64,000 bases of DNA from NCBI RefSeq assembly GCF_001632845.1, contig NZ_CP011994.1, forward strand, positions 2,986,001 to 3,050,000. The letters are read 5' to 3'. Made by a program: the position numbers and the translations under genes. This document shows positions 1 to 9,094 of this stretch, piece by piece. Below the pieces are notes generated by a model that saw only the letters and a program-made list of their open reading frames with translations, did not search any database and was not told where the DNA came from. This DNA comes from Ectothiorhodospira sp. BSL-9. GTDB taxonomy: Bacteria; Pseudomonadota; Gammaproteobacteria; Ectothiorhodospirales; Ectothiorhodospiraceae. The first letter of the stretch is position 1, and each line of letters starts with the position of its first letter.

Positions 1-365
1 AGTGAATTCTCTATCAATAGAGGGCACACAAATTAACGAATGAATAGTCAGCTGCGCACCCCAAAAATGCACACTATTTCACATGTGCTTTCTCAACTTC
101 CATCAACATAAACTATTGAGGCATTGAGAGTGATATTCACCATACTAGGCTGCCTCGCGGCACCGCAACCGGAGTACGAATTTTATTGCATCCATATCGG
201 ATTAAGTTTTGTAAAATGTTTCAGGTTTTAAATTCCGATATTGAGACATTTCCCCGGCAGCGGGGACATACCGTCCGAGGATCTCATCATTCAGGGTAGG
301 CTGACTTCAGCCAGAGAGGGCATATCAGAATCGCGCTTCAGCCGGGCGCCAACGCATGCAGCGCG
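1..365. other. Gene-free stretch downstream of the first type I secretion operon
   Basis: No open frame with coding character is visible. The stretch is more AT-rich than the genes to its right. It holds a small perfect palindrome near 9-22 (CTCTAT, 2-nt loop, ATAGAG) and a short GC hairpin near 252-265, neither followed by a T-run in the direction the operon is read. It lies after the last gene of the leftward secretion operon, so it may hold that operon's 3' end. No terminator can be called. Confidence 0.5.
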
Positions 366-1535
366 CTAACGCTCACCAAAGGACTGACTGATGCCGCGGG
401 TAATGGGCTTGGTCAGGAAACCGAGCACGGTATTCTCGCCGGTCTTGATCTCCACCGTTGCCGTCATGCCGGGCTGCACGCGCACCGGATTGGGTCCAAG
501 GCCGACAAGATCCTTGCCCTCCATGACCACGTGAACCCGATAATGGGGTTCCTCATCGCGAGCTCGGTTGGTCTCGTCTTCCAGTGTGTCGGCGCTGATG
601 AACTGGACAGTGCCGGGAAAGGCCCCGTAGATCATGAAGTCGTAGGCATCGAGCTTGACGTTGGCCTCGAGTCCCGGGCGTACATAGGCAATATCCATTG
701 GCCTGACCCGCGCCTCGATCACGAAATCGTCTTCGACGGGTACGATCTGCATGATCTCCTCTCCGGAGCCCACGACGGCTCCACGGGTGGTGATGCGGAC
801 GTTTCGCACCACGCCATCCATGGGGGCAATGATTTCGGTGTTCTGCAGCACCTCGCGATGCTGCACCAGCAGCTGCTGAAGAGCCTCGAGTTGCTCCTGC
901 GCCTGGGAGAGCTCCTGCTGGACCTCCTGGAAATACTGGTGGCGGCGGGTCACGATCTTGCCCCGGGTGTCAGCCCGTTGACGCTGCAGGCGCAGGATCT
1001 CGACCTGGCTGACGTCGCCCGTGGCGCGCAGCGGCTCAGTCAGTTCCAGTTCGTCATCGATGATGGCGAGGATGTCCTGCTGCACCTGGATGTCCGTCGC
1101 GAGGCTCTGCTGGCGGCGCTGAAAAAGATGGCGGTGGTTGGCGAGGATCTCCGGGTACTCGGCCAGCCAATCCGGGAAATCAGGCTCTGTGCCCATGATC
1201 TCGGCGCTCAGCCGGGACACGGCGGCAGTCTGCGCGGCAACCTTGGCTCGGGTTTCGAGAAACAGCGCCTCGGTACGAGTGCGATCCAGTCGCACCAGGA
1301 CATCTCCCGCACGCACCAGGTCGCCTTCGCGCACCAGGATCTCGCTCACGCGGGCGGGATCCATGGACTGGATGACCTGATTGCGGGCGCTGGGTATGAC
1401 CGTGCCCTGTACGCGAGTGATCTGGTCGATGGTGGCCCAGGCGGCCCAGGAAAGGAAGGCAACCAGAGTCGCGGCGACCAAGGGAATCAGCAGCCTTGAC
1501 GACCGGCTGGCGGCAGATGTTTCAAGGGGAGTCAT
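366..1535 (-). CDS. HlyD-family membrane fusion protein of a type I secretion system (set 1)
   Basis: This is the periplasmic adaptor that links an inner-membrane ABC exporter to a TolC-type outer-membrane channel. The 389-residue protein has one N-terminal membrane segment (about residues 14-36), a first lipoyl half near residues 50-90, a long Gln/Glu/Arg-rich coiled coil (about 95-235), the second lipoyl half near 240-270 (PMDGVVRNV), and a C-terminal beta-barrel region with the conserved family motif GMTATVEI. The length is usual for the family. The ATG overlaps the stop of the upstream ABC gene in an ATGA arrangement, so translation is probably coupled. It is the last gene of a TolC-ABC-HlyD operon. 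The exported substrate is not in the window. Confidence 0.93.
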   Translation of the reverse strand: MTPLETSAASRSSRLLIPLVAATLVAFLSWAAWATIDQITRVQGTVIPSARNQVIQSMDPARVSEILVREGDLVRAGDVLVRLDRTRTEALFLETRAKVAAQTAAVSRLSAEIMGTEPDFPDWLAEYPEILANHRHLFQRRQQSLATDIQVQQDILAIIDDELELTEPLRATGDVSQVEILRLQRQRADTRGKIVTRRHQYFQEVQQELSQAQEQLEALQQLLVQHREVLQNTEIIAPMDGVVRNVRITTRGAVVGSGEEIMQIVPVEDDFVIEARVRPMDIAYVRPGLEANVKLDAYDFMIYGAFPGTVQFISADTLEDETNRARDEEPHYRVHVVMEGKDLVGLGPNPVRVQPGMTATVEIKTGENTVLGFLTKPITRGISQSFGER

Positions 1536-3277
1536 GCGACTTGCCTCTTGCTTGGTGCATCGGACACCTTTTTCTTGCTACTCAGATCAGCCATCACCTG
1601 CTCACGCGGTCCGTCCATCACCAGCCGGCCATTGGCAAACACAAGCAGCCGATCCATCATCGGCAACAGGGCGGTCTTGTGAGTGGAGACCACCAACGTC
1701 CTGCCCTGCTCGCCCAGGCCCTCGATCAGCTTGACGACTCGAGCCTCGCTGATCGTGTCCATGGAGGCAGTGGGCTCATCGAGCAGAAGCACATCAGCGG
1801 GCGTGAGCAGCAAGCGTGTGAGCCCGATCAGCTGGCGCTGGCCACCGGAGGTTCCTCGCCCCCCTTCGCTGATGGGCAGTCCCAGGCCCATGGGGTGGCT
1901 GTTGATCAGCTCGATCAGTCCGGTCTTGCGCGCCGCCTCGAGAATCACCTCGTCGCCAGGATCAGGCAAGCCTCGCAGCACATTCTCCCGCAGAGTGCCC
2001 TTGATGAGCCTCAGATCCTGAGGCAGGTAGGTCACCAGTTCGCGCAGGCGCTGCTGCTGGATATGCACCATGTCCAACCCGCCCAGATAGACCTGTCCTG
2101 CCTTGGGCCTGTAAAGCCCCGAGGCAACCTTGAGCAGCGTCGACTTGCCGGAGCCAATGGCGCCGATCACGCCCACCTTCTGACCTGCGGGAATCTCCAG
2201 CCTGGCCAGCTCCAGGGCCAGCTGGGTGTTCTCTCCATAGCTGAACTCGATGCGCTCCAGACGCAGACTGCTCTCGACCACTTCCGGATTGAGGGTGCGC
2301 TCCTGCTCATCCTCCTCATTGGGCAGGCTCATCAGCTGGTCGAGGTTCTTGAGCGCGCTCCTGGCGTGGGACCACTGCACGAGCACCGAGGGGAAGCGGG
2401 CAATGGGACCCAGGGCACGCTGGCTGATGATGCTGCAGGCGATCAGCGCGCCCATGCTGAGCTGTCCCTGCACGGCGAGAATGGCGCCGAAGGCGATCAG
2501 CACCACATAGCTGAACTGCTGCAGCGAGGCGGTGACGTTGGAGGATAACGCTGAGGCGGCCTTGATGCGGTCGTCGTCATCACCTGCCTTGAACAGTAGA
2601 TCTCGCCACTGCTGCTGAAGTCCCGACTCGTTGGTGGTGGCCTTGATGTTCTCGACCCCATCGATGGCCTCCACCAGCAAGCCAGCCTTCTGATTCTGGT
2701 GACCCTGGCTGGCGGCAATGGCGCGTCCGACGCGAAACTGGCAGGCGATACCAATCACCAGCGCCAGCGGCACGAGCACCAGGGGCACGATGGCGAGTGG
2801 TCCACCGATGAAGGCAATCACCCCGATGAAAAACAGGGCAAAGGGCACATCGGCCAGGACAAACAACGTGGAAGAGCCAAGCACCCCGCGCACATACTCC
2901 AGCCCCTTGAGCTGAGCGGCGAGAGTGCCGAGCGAAGGCGGCCTGGCTTCCATGCGAATGTTCTGGGCGCGACGGAAGAACCAGTCCGAGAGCTCGATGT
3001 CGATCCGTGTGCCTTCCTTGTCCAGCAGGTGACTGCGCACCTGCTTGAGCAGCAGGTCAAAGAGCAGCGCCACCGTGACACCGGCGGCGAGCACGAAGAG
3101 GGTCTCGAAGCCGGTGTGGGGAATCACCCGGTCATAAACCTGCATGGTGAACAGCGCGGTGGCCAGCGCCAGCATGTTGATCACCAGCGTGGCAAACAGG
3201 GCGTCCCGGTAGATCCCCTTGCGACGCCCCAGGGTCTGCCAAAGGATGTCGATGGCGCGTCTTGGTTTGTTTGTCAT
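1532..3277 (-). CDS. Type I secretion ABC transporter, fused permease and ATPase (set 1)
   Basis: This inner-membrane exporter energises type I secretion. The 581-residue protein has a six-helix transmembrane domain (about residues 20-300) and a C-terminal nucleotide-binding domain: Walker A GAIGSGKST (372-380), Q-loop Gln near 420, signature TSGGQRQ (476-482), Walker B VLLLDEP (496-502) and switch His near 533. All ATPase motifs are intact. Unlike the second exporter in this window it has no N-terminal C39-like domain, as in the PrtD/AprD-type branch. It overlaps its neighbours by 4 nt on both sides, so the three genes form one translationally coupled operon. Other HlyB-like exporters are the only serious alternative. 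Confidence 0.93.
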   Translation of the reverse strand: MTNKPRRAIDILWQTLGRRKGIYRDALFATLVINMLALATALFTMQVYDRVIPHTGFETLFVLAAGVTVALLFDLLLKQVRSHLLDKEGTRIDIELSDWFFRRAQNIRMEARPPSLGTLAAQLKGLEYVRGVLGSSTLFVLADVPFALFFIGVIAFIGGPLAIVPLVLVPLALVIGIACQFRVGRAIAASQGHQNQKAGLLVEAIDGVENIKATTNESGLQQQWRDLLFKAGDDDDRIKAASALSSNVTASLQQFSYVVLIAFGAILAVQGQLSMGALIACSIISQRALGPIARFPSVLVQWSHARSALKNLDQLMSLPNEEDEQERTLNPEVVESSLRLERIEFSYGENTQLALELARLEIPAGQKVGVIGAIGSGKSTLLKVASGLYRPKAGQVYLGGLDMVHIQQQRLRELVTYLPQDLRLIKGTLRENVLRGLPDPGDEVILEAARKTGLIELINSHPMGLGLPISEGGRGTSGGQRQLIGLTRLLLTPADVLLLDEPTASMDTISEARVVKLIEGLGEQGRTLVVSTHKTALLPMMDRLLVFANGRLVMDGPREQVMADLSSKKKVSDAPSKRQVA

Positions 3278-4689
3278 GACTGGGGATCTCTGGCATCGGT
3301 GTCGGGCGCCAGGAGCAGGGCGGCCGCACTTCCGGTCAGGTCGGCGAGTCGCCAGGTGGCACGGAAGACATCTGAGCGGGCATCCTCGACGGCCAGCCCG
3401 GCGCTGCTGGCCTCGCGTACCGCGTTCATCAGGTCGAGCCAGGACTTCTGGCCGATGGCATACTGACGGTTGTAGGAGGCCGAGACCCGCTCGGCGCTCA
3501 ACCGGGTCTGCTCGGCGCTCTGCAGGCGCAGCTGGGCGGACTCGCGCTGGTGCCAGAGATCCGCAACCTCGCTGCGCAGCTCACGCACGGCCGCCTCGCG
3601 CTCCTGCCCCAGACTCTGCGCCCGTGAGGAGGCAGCCTCAATGCTGGCCACGGTAGAGAAACCGGCGCCGAAGTTGGATTCCAGAACCATCAGCAGTCGG
3701 GTGTCGGAGCGCTCAGTGGCAACGATGTCGCTTCCGCGATTCTCGCGTTGCTCCAGCCTCAACGCCAACGTGGGAAAGTGGGCCGCTCTTTCCCCGCGGG
3801 TATCGGCCCTGGCGGCCTTCTGCTGAAAACCCAGCCGTGCCAGCTGGGGTGAATGATTCAGGGCTTCGCGCTGAGCTTCGTCAAGTTCAGCGACGGAAAT
3901 CAGGGCCCCGCTGACGGAAGCCAGTTGCACTGCCCTCACTTCCTGGCCGGAGAGTTCGGAGAGTTGAGCGAGACTCGACCGCAGCGACTGAGCAATCGCC
4001 GTGCGTTCGGCAATCGCCTGAGCCAGACGCGAGCTGGCAAGCTCCAGATCCGCCTGAGGGCTGGCCATCTGGCGCACTCGCCGCTCGATCATCTGCTGCA
4101 GGCTGCGCAGCTCATCAACATTCCGGGTAGCGATCTCGAGTTGGGCCTTGCGCCGGCTCGCCTCGGCATAGGCATCGATGACCCGCTGCAGGACATCCTG
4201 GCGCACGCCCCCTACCTGCTCCCGTGAGGCTTCCAGGCGTGACTCAGCCGCATCGATGCCCGCCATGATGCGGCCGCCAGTCCACAGCGGCTGCTGCAGG
4301 CTGAGCACGGCCTGAGTAGTGTCGTCGTCACTGCTGGCTTGCAGGCCTGGCGTGGGGAAACGCTGCCAGGCGGCCGCATTGCGATCCGCGCGCGCGGCGT
4401 CCAATTGACTCAGGCTCGCGGTCACGCTTGGGTATTGGCGAAGCGCCGCTTCGGCCAATGCCTCAAATGACCACTGAAACGGCAACTGATCACCGCCGCG
4501 CGGTGAAGCGGCGACTGCTGGAGTCACCGCAAACGTCGTGGCGAAGAAAAAAATACCCGAAAGCAGGGTCAAGGCCTGGCCCGTCCTGCCCGGAATCCGC
4601 CCCACGGCCGCCCGGTCATCTGACATGGCCGTACCAGGCTCGCCACCATGAGCCATACCTATACATTTCGGGAGGAATCGAATAAGCAT
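3274..4689 (-). CDS. TolC-family outer-membrane efflux protein (set 1)
   Basis: Trimeric outer-membrane channel component of the set 1 secretion system. The protein has the two alpha-helical repeats of the OEP family, rich in Ala/Gln/Arg/Glu heptads, and ends in TGSAAALLLAPD. The full frame gives 471 residues. A start at 4626 (MSDDRA) fits better with the hydrophobic stretch (about residues 38-60 of the long form) acting as a Sec signal peptide ending in AVAA. No start has a strong ribosome-binding site, so the start is unsettled. The stop overlaps the ABC gene by 4 nt. It is the first gene of the operon, so the promoter should lie in 4690-4800. Confidence 0.9.
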   Translation of the reverse strand: MLIRFLPKCIGMAHGGEPGTAMSDDRAAVGRIPGRTGQALTLLSGIFFFATTFAVTPAVAASPRGGDQLPFQWSFEALAEAALRQYPSVTASLSQLDAARADRNAAAWQRFPTPGLQASSDDDTTQAVLSLQQPLWTGGRIMAGIDAAESRLEASREQVGGVRQDVLQRVIDAYAEASRRKAQLEIATRNVDELRSLQQMIERRVRQMASPQADLELASSRLAQAIAERTAIAQSLRSSLAQLSELSGQEVRAVQLASVSGALISVAELDEAQREALNHSPQLARLGFQQKAARADTRGERAAHFPTLALRLEQRENRGSDIVATERSDTRLLMVLESNFGAGFSTVASIEAASSRAQSLGQEREAAVRELRSEVADLWHQRESAQLRLQSAEQTRLSAERVSASYNRQYAIGQKSWLDLMNAVREASSAGLAVEDARSDVFRATWRLADLTGSAAALLLAPDTDARDPQS

Positions 4690-4799
4690 GTTCGACCATC
4701 ACTAGCATGTGCGAGTTATAGATAGAGGGCGGGCTAAATCACCAGGGGCGGCAGAATGCGATCTTCACTGACGCAGGAGAGAACGACGCCTCAAACGGG

Positions 4800-4910
4800 T
4801 CAGGCCACAACTGCCTGCACGCCGTGAAATTTCTTCCAGCGCTGGAATCGCTGATCCTTGAGCAGTTCCATGCCGTTCCCGTCAGGCATGGGACGCTTGA
4901 ATGACGACAT
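4800..4910 (-). pseudogene. Internally deleted relic of a REC response-regulator gene
   Basis: A 36-codon frame reads MSSFKRPMPDGNGMELLKD, then RFQRWKKFHGVQ, then a stop. It matches the middle of the intact REC protein at 20096-20629 (LPDGNGMELLKDSRFQRWK, then QFHGVQ). Homology also continues upstream of the ATG: 4911-5000 resembles 20630-20720, sharing the GGCTCTCGGGGG block just before the start codon. So the promoter/leader, start codon and one core segment survive, while about 85 N-terminal codons and the C-terminal third are gone. It is probably the remains of a duplicated copy. A translated micropeptide cannot be excluded, because the start and its leader are conserved. Confidence 0.75.
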
Positions 4911-5162
4911 GGCGGCTCTCGGGGGCAACGATCATACTCGTGTCATTACAACACTCTGCCCAGCCACGGGCCTCAGAGATGGAACCAAAATGGATGCAAT
5001 CATCCGCTGGCGCGATCCCTGGTGAATTGGACCACTTCACGTACTTCATTGGTCAGATTGGCGACGACGACATCAATATCGGGCTTGGCAGTGTCACTGT
5101 AGGCAGCAGCTCGCCTGGCTGTCGCCTGATGAATGATCACCGCTGCAGTTACGGCTGTAGTA
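4911..5162. other. Intergenic region with relic promoter sequence
   Basis: The left part (4911-5000) is a diverged copy of the leader region at 20630-20720. The rest, up to the phosphatase stop, shows no convincing coding frame on either strand. Confidence 0.5.
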
Positions 5163-5603
5163 CTAAGCCGCCACCCAGCGCCGCGACAAGGCCTGGGTGG
5201 CCAGTTCGATCTGCTCCAATGCACGAACGAAGGCGCTGTAGCCACGGCCATAAGGGTCATCCACTTCACCGCCCTGCCAATGCCCCAGGAGGAACACCCG
5301 CCCACGGGCAAAAGGCGCCCGCAGGAAGATATCCTGACGTTGCCAGTGCTCCATCACCAGCACCAGATCCGCGTCACGCAAATCCTCCACCCCAACCCCT
5401 CTGGGCACATGTTGGCGTGGGTCGCCGTAACCATGCTCGACCAGCACCTCCTGCGCCAGCGGATCCATCCCGGACGCCCAGGGCGGCACACGCAACCCGG
5501 CGGAAGTCACGCGGGCCGCCGGCAGCGCGGAAGCCAGCACCACCTCCGCCATGGGACTGCGACAGATATTGGCCGTACAAACCACCAGCACTTTTTCCTG
5601 CAT
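5163..5603 (-). CDS. Low-molecular-weight protein-tyrosine phosphatase (Wzb-like)
   Basis: This cytoplasmic phosphatase removes phosphate from tyrosine, typically from BY-kinases such as Wzc or related EPS regulators. From the chosen start (MQEKVLVV) it is 146 residues. The P-loop is C9-TANIC-R15-SP, the general acid loop is VDDPYGRG near the C-terminus, and the family length is usual. The frame stays open to 5657, but an upstream start would overlap the 3' end of the HlyD gene, and the family begins immediately before this beta-strand. It follows the second type I secretion operon by about 30 nt and may be co-transcribed. That placement, far from wzc, is uncommon. Confidence 0.9.
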   Translation of the reverse strand: MQEKVLVVCTANICRSPMAEVVLASALPAARVTSAGLRVPPWASGMDPLAQEVLVEHGYGDPRQHVPRGVGVEDLRDADLVLVMEHWQRQDIFLRAPFARGRVFLLGHWQGGEVDDPYGRGYSAFVRALEQIELATQALSRRWVAA

Positions 5604-5634
5604 TGCGTCGATCACCCTGTTCAAAGCTGCCATC

Positions 5635-6942
5635 TCAATCACGAAAGGCCCGGTCACGTACTTTCACCACGGGCTCCAGAAGGTAGGCCAGCACGCTGCG
5701 CTGCCCCCCCAGGATATGTACCTCGGCCACCATGCCGGGGATGATGTCCAGCGGACGCTCATCGGCATCGTAAAGGTGCCCCTCGGTGCGCACTCGCACC
5801 GGATAAAGCAATTCATCCATCCCCTGAACCTCCACCGCATCAGCGCCGATGGTGACCAGTTCCCCGTCCAAAGCCCCGTAACGGGCAAAATCGTAGGCGG
5901 TGATCTGCACCCGCACTGGCTGGCCCGGGTAGAGAAACCCGATGTCACGGGGGTGGATATGGGCCTCCACCAGCAGAGCATCATCGGCAGGCACCACGTC
6001 CACCAAGGGATCACCGGGACGCGCCACCCCACCCAAAGTGGACACATGCAACTGGTTCACCACCCCCGCCACGGGCGAACGGATACGGGTACGCTCCACC
6101 TGGTCCGCCTTGGCCGGTAGCACCTTCTCCAGTTCTGAAGCCTCGCCGGTGGCCAGGCTCAGATCGGCCAGCGCCTGGGTCCGAAAAGCCTGGCGCAGGG
6201 CCTGCTTGCGATCGTCCACTTCCTCGATCGACGCCTCCAGACGCTCCAGGGCTGCGCCGATGCGCTCGCGCTCGCCTCGCAGCTCGTTCAACGTGCGACG
6301 GATCTGCAGCAGCGACAGTTCAGGCTCAAGACCCCGCTCCACCAGCGGCTGGATGAGATCCCGCTCCACCTGGGCCAGCAGGATGCCCGACCGCACCGTG
6401 CGCAGCGCCACCTGCTGCTCGGCATACTCCTGTTCACGCTGCCGGCGCTGCCCCGTCAACACCCGCAACTCCGCATCCAGCTCCGCACGGCGCCCCGCGA
6501 ACAAGCGCGTTTCGCTGGCCACCACATCGGCCGCCTGGGACACCACCTGCGGAGTGAATTCAAGCGGCGTATCGACAATCTCCGCGCGCAGCCGCTGCAT
6601 CCTCGCCTGCAACGTGTGATAGCGCTGCAGGCTCTCCTCGTAGCCCCCCTCCAGCACGCCGCCGCCGAGCACCAGCAGCACATCGCCGGCCTCCACCCGT
6701 TCGCCCCTGGCCACGCGAATTTCCTGAACAACCCCACCCTCCAGGCTTTGCACCACCTGCAGACTGCGTGAGGGCACCACCTTGCCCTGGCCGCGAGTGA
6801 CCTCATCAATCTCGGTCACATGGGCCCACACCAGGGCAGTGACCAGAAAAAGCAGGATCACGCCCAGCAGCACACTGCCGCTCAGCGAGCGACCCAGGCC
6901 ACGATCACCCATCAAGCTATCGAAACCATCGCCGCCCGCCAC
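5635..6942 (-). CDS. HlyD-family membrane fusion protein of a type I secretion system (set 2)
   Basis: Periplasmic adaptor of 435 residues. It has one N-terminal membrane segment (about residues 21-42, SGSVLLGVILLFLVTALVW), the conserved GQGKVVPS block that starts the first lipoyl half, a long Arg/Glu/Gln coiled coil (about 110-265), the returning lipoyl half (RSPVAGVVNQL) and a C-terminal barrel ending in PGMVAEVHIL. This arrangement resembles LapC/LssD-type adaptors for large RTX adhesins more than classic HlyD. It starts 1 nt after the stop of the ABC gene, so it is in the same operon. About 30% identity to set 1 is likely but was not measured. Confidence 0.93.
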   Translation of the reverse strand: MAGGDGFDSLMGDRGLGRSLSGSVLLGVILLFLVTALVWAHVTEIDEVTRGQGKVVPSRSLQVVQSLEGGVVQEIRVARGERVEAGDVLLVLGGGVLEGGYEESLQRYHTLQARMQRLRAEIVDTPLEFTPQVVSQAADVVASETRLFAGRRAELDAELRVLTGQRRQREQEYAEQQVALRTVRSGILLAQVERDLIQPLVERGLEPELSLLQIRRTLNELRGERERIGAALERLEASIEEVDDRKQALRQAFRTQALADLSLATGEASELEKVLPAKADQVERTRIRSPVAGVVNQLHVSTLGGVARPGDPLVDVVPADDALLVEAHIHPRDIGFLYPGQPVRVQITAYDFARYGALDGELVTIGADAVEVQGMDELLYPVRVRTEGHLYDADERPLDIIPGMVAEVHILGGQRSVLAYLLEPVVKVRDRAFRD

Positions 6943-6943
6943 G

Positions 6944-9094
6944 CTAAGGAACCCTCACCTTGCTCGGCACGGGGACGGCCGATGCCGTTCGCCCAGTGGT
7001 CAACACTCGCTCCCGGGGCCCGTCAGCCACCACCCGACCTTCATCCAGAACGATCACCCGATCCACCAGTGCCAACAGACTGGTTCGGTGGGTCACCAGC
7101 ACCAGGGTGCGATCCGCCGACAAATCCGCCAGCCGTTCGATCACCCCCTTTTCGGTCTCCACATCCATGGCGCTGGTGGGTTCATCCAGCAACAGGATGC
7201 GCGGATCGCCCACCAGCGCCCGAGCCAGACACACCAGTTGACGCTGCCCCCCGGAGAGGCCCTCGCCGCGCTCTCCCACCACCAGGTCATAGCCCATGGG
7301 GTGCGCGGCCAGAAACTCATGAGCCCCCGCCAGGCGCGATGCCGCCAGAATGCGCGCGTCATCGGCATGAGGGTTGCCCACAGCGATGTTCTGACGCACC
7401 GTGCCGCTGAACAGCCACGCCTCCTGCAGCACGCTGCCCACGTGTCGACGCAGGTCGGCCGGGTCCAGCTGGCGAATATCGTTGCCACCCACCCGCACCG
7501 AGCCCTGGTCGGGCTCGTGAATGCCCAGCAGCAGACGTGCCAGGGTGCTCTTGCCAGACCCCACCCGCCCCAGCAAGGCCACCCGCTCGCCCGGCTCGAT
7601 CAACAGGTTCACCCCCTTGAGGGCTGGCTGGCTCTGACCCGGGTAGGTAAAGCTCACCTCCTGGAACTCGATCCGGCCCTGCAAATCCGGGCGGCTGAGG
7701 AAGCGCCGCCCCACAGGACGCTCACTGGGCAGATTCATGAGCTGGTCGATGGCCCGGTAGGACTGACGAGCCTGGTTGATGCGGGTCATGGTCTGTGCCA
7801 GTTGCGCCAGCGGGGCAAGAATGCGCCCGGTGAGAATCACGGCGGCAATCATGGCCCCCATGGAAATCACCCCGTCGGCAATCAGGAACACGCCGAACAC
7901 AACGATCCCCACCTGGGCACCCTGCTGAGTGAAGGCAGTGGTGTTAAGGGCAAACTGCTGGATCGCCCGGGCACGCCGGCCGGTGCCCGACTGGTGCCAC
8001 ACACTCTCTTCCCAGCGTTCACGCACCAGCGGACCGGCCCCGGTGGCCTTGATGGTCTCCAGCCCGGATACCGCCTCCACCAAAACGCCCTGCTTGTTGC
8101 GACCCTGCTCGAAGGCATCCCGGGAGATGCGCGCCAGGAAGGGCTGCAAGGCCAGCCCCATGAGCAACACCAGCGGCACCGCCAGCAGCGGCACGATGAA
8201 CAGCGGCCCACCAATGAGATAGATCACCCAAATGAACAGGAGGATGAATGGCAGGTCCACCAGGGCCACCAACGAAGCCGAAGCGAAGAAATCGCGCAGC
8301 GTCTCGAACTCCCGCAGGGTGTTGGCAAAACCACCCGCCGAGCCCCGGCGCGCGCTCATGCGCAGATTCAGCACATGATCAAAAATGCGGCGCCCCATGC
8401 GGATGTCCGCCTTCTGGCCGGCCTGCTCAATAAAGGCGGCGCGCAAGGTCTTCACCACAAAATCGAACACCAGCGCAATACCCACCCCCACGGTCAGCGC
8501 CAGCAGGGATTCCACAGCCTCGTTGGGCAACACCCGGTCGTACACCACCATGATGAACAGCGCCGTGGACAGGCCCAGGAAGTTGGTGAGTGCCGCCGCC
8601 AGCATCACCTGCACGTAGGTCCAGCGATTGCTGGACAGCGCACTCCAGAACCAATGCCCGCCGCTGCCCGGCGAGACATCCCCGCCCGCTTCGGCGCGCG
8701 GGCGCGGTCGCAGGGCAATCACCCGCCCATGGCTCAGAGCTTGCAGTTCGGCCAGGCCCCGCTCCACGGGCGTATCGCCGAACAACGGATCGAACACCAC
8801 CCCACGATCACCACCCTGTCGTGACAGCACCACCACAGCGCGCCCCTGCCCTAGCAACACGACCGCCGGCAGGGCATCGGCTGGCAGCGAAGTCAGATCA
8901 CGGCGCCCCACCGCCGTGATCAGCCCAAAGCGCTCCGCAGCCTCCAGGAAGGCCGTTTCATCCATGCCCGGATCCAGGCCCACCTTGCCAGCACGCACCG
9001 CCCCGGCCGACACGGGCATATCGAAGTGGCGCGCCAGGAACAACAGGCACCGCTCCAGGTCCGCGCTGCCAGCCTCACCCACGCACTCAGTCAT
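6944..9094 (-). CDS. Type I secretion ABC transporter with N-terminal C39-like domain (set 2, LapB/LssB type)
   Basis: 716-residue inner-membrane exporter. Residues 1-140 look like a C39 peptidase fold that lacks the catalytic Cys motif, i.e. a C39-like domain that binds rather than cleaves substrate. Six membrane helices follow (about 155-430), then the ATPase domain: Walker A GRVGSGKST (509-517), signature LSGGQRQ (613-619), Walker B ILLLDEP (633-639) and switch His 669. All are intact. Family knowledge: exporters of this build (LapB, LssB) usually move giant RTX adhesins, whose N-terminal retention module is controlled by c-di-GMP. No such adhesin gene lies in the window. Confidence 0.93.
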   Translation of the reverse strand: MTECVGEAGSADLERCLLFLARHFDMPVSAGAVRAGKVGLDPGMDETAFLEAAERFGLITAVGRRDLTSLPADALPAVVLLGQGRAVVVLSRQGGDRGVVFDPLFGDTPVERGLAELQALSHGRVIALRPRPRAEAGGDVSPGSGGHWFWSALSSNRWTYVQVMLAAALTNFLGLSTALFIMVVYDRVLPNEAVESLLALTVGVGIALVFDFVVKTLRAAFIEQAGQKADIRMGRRIFDHVLNLRMSARRGSAGGFANTLREFETLRDFFASASLVALVDLPFILLFIWVIYLIGGPLFIVPLLAVPLVLLMGLALQPFLARISRDAFEQGRNKQGVLVEAVSGLETIKATGAGPLVRERWEESVWHQSGTGRRARAIQQFALNTTAFTQQGAQVGIVVFGVFLIADGVISMGAMIAAVILTGRILAPLAQLAQTMTRINQARQSYRAIDQLMNLPSERPVGRRFLSRPDLQGRIEFQEVSFTYPGQSQPALKGVNLLIEPGERVALLGRVGSGKSTLARLLLGIHEPDQGSVRVGGNDIRQLDPADLRRHVGSVLQEAWLFSGTVRQNIAVGNPHADDARILAASRLAGAHEFLAAHPMGYDLVVGERGEGLSGGQRQLVCLARALVGDPRILLLDEPTSAMDVETEKGVIERLADLSADRTLVLVTHRTSLLALVDRVIVLDEGRVVADGPRERVLTTGRTASAVPVPSKVRVP

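Noticed and set aside
6782-8824. A 680-codon rightward open frame
   Set aside because: It is the antisense shadow of the well-defined ABC exporter and lacks domain structure.
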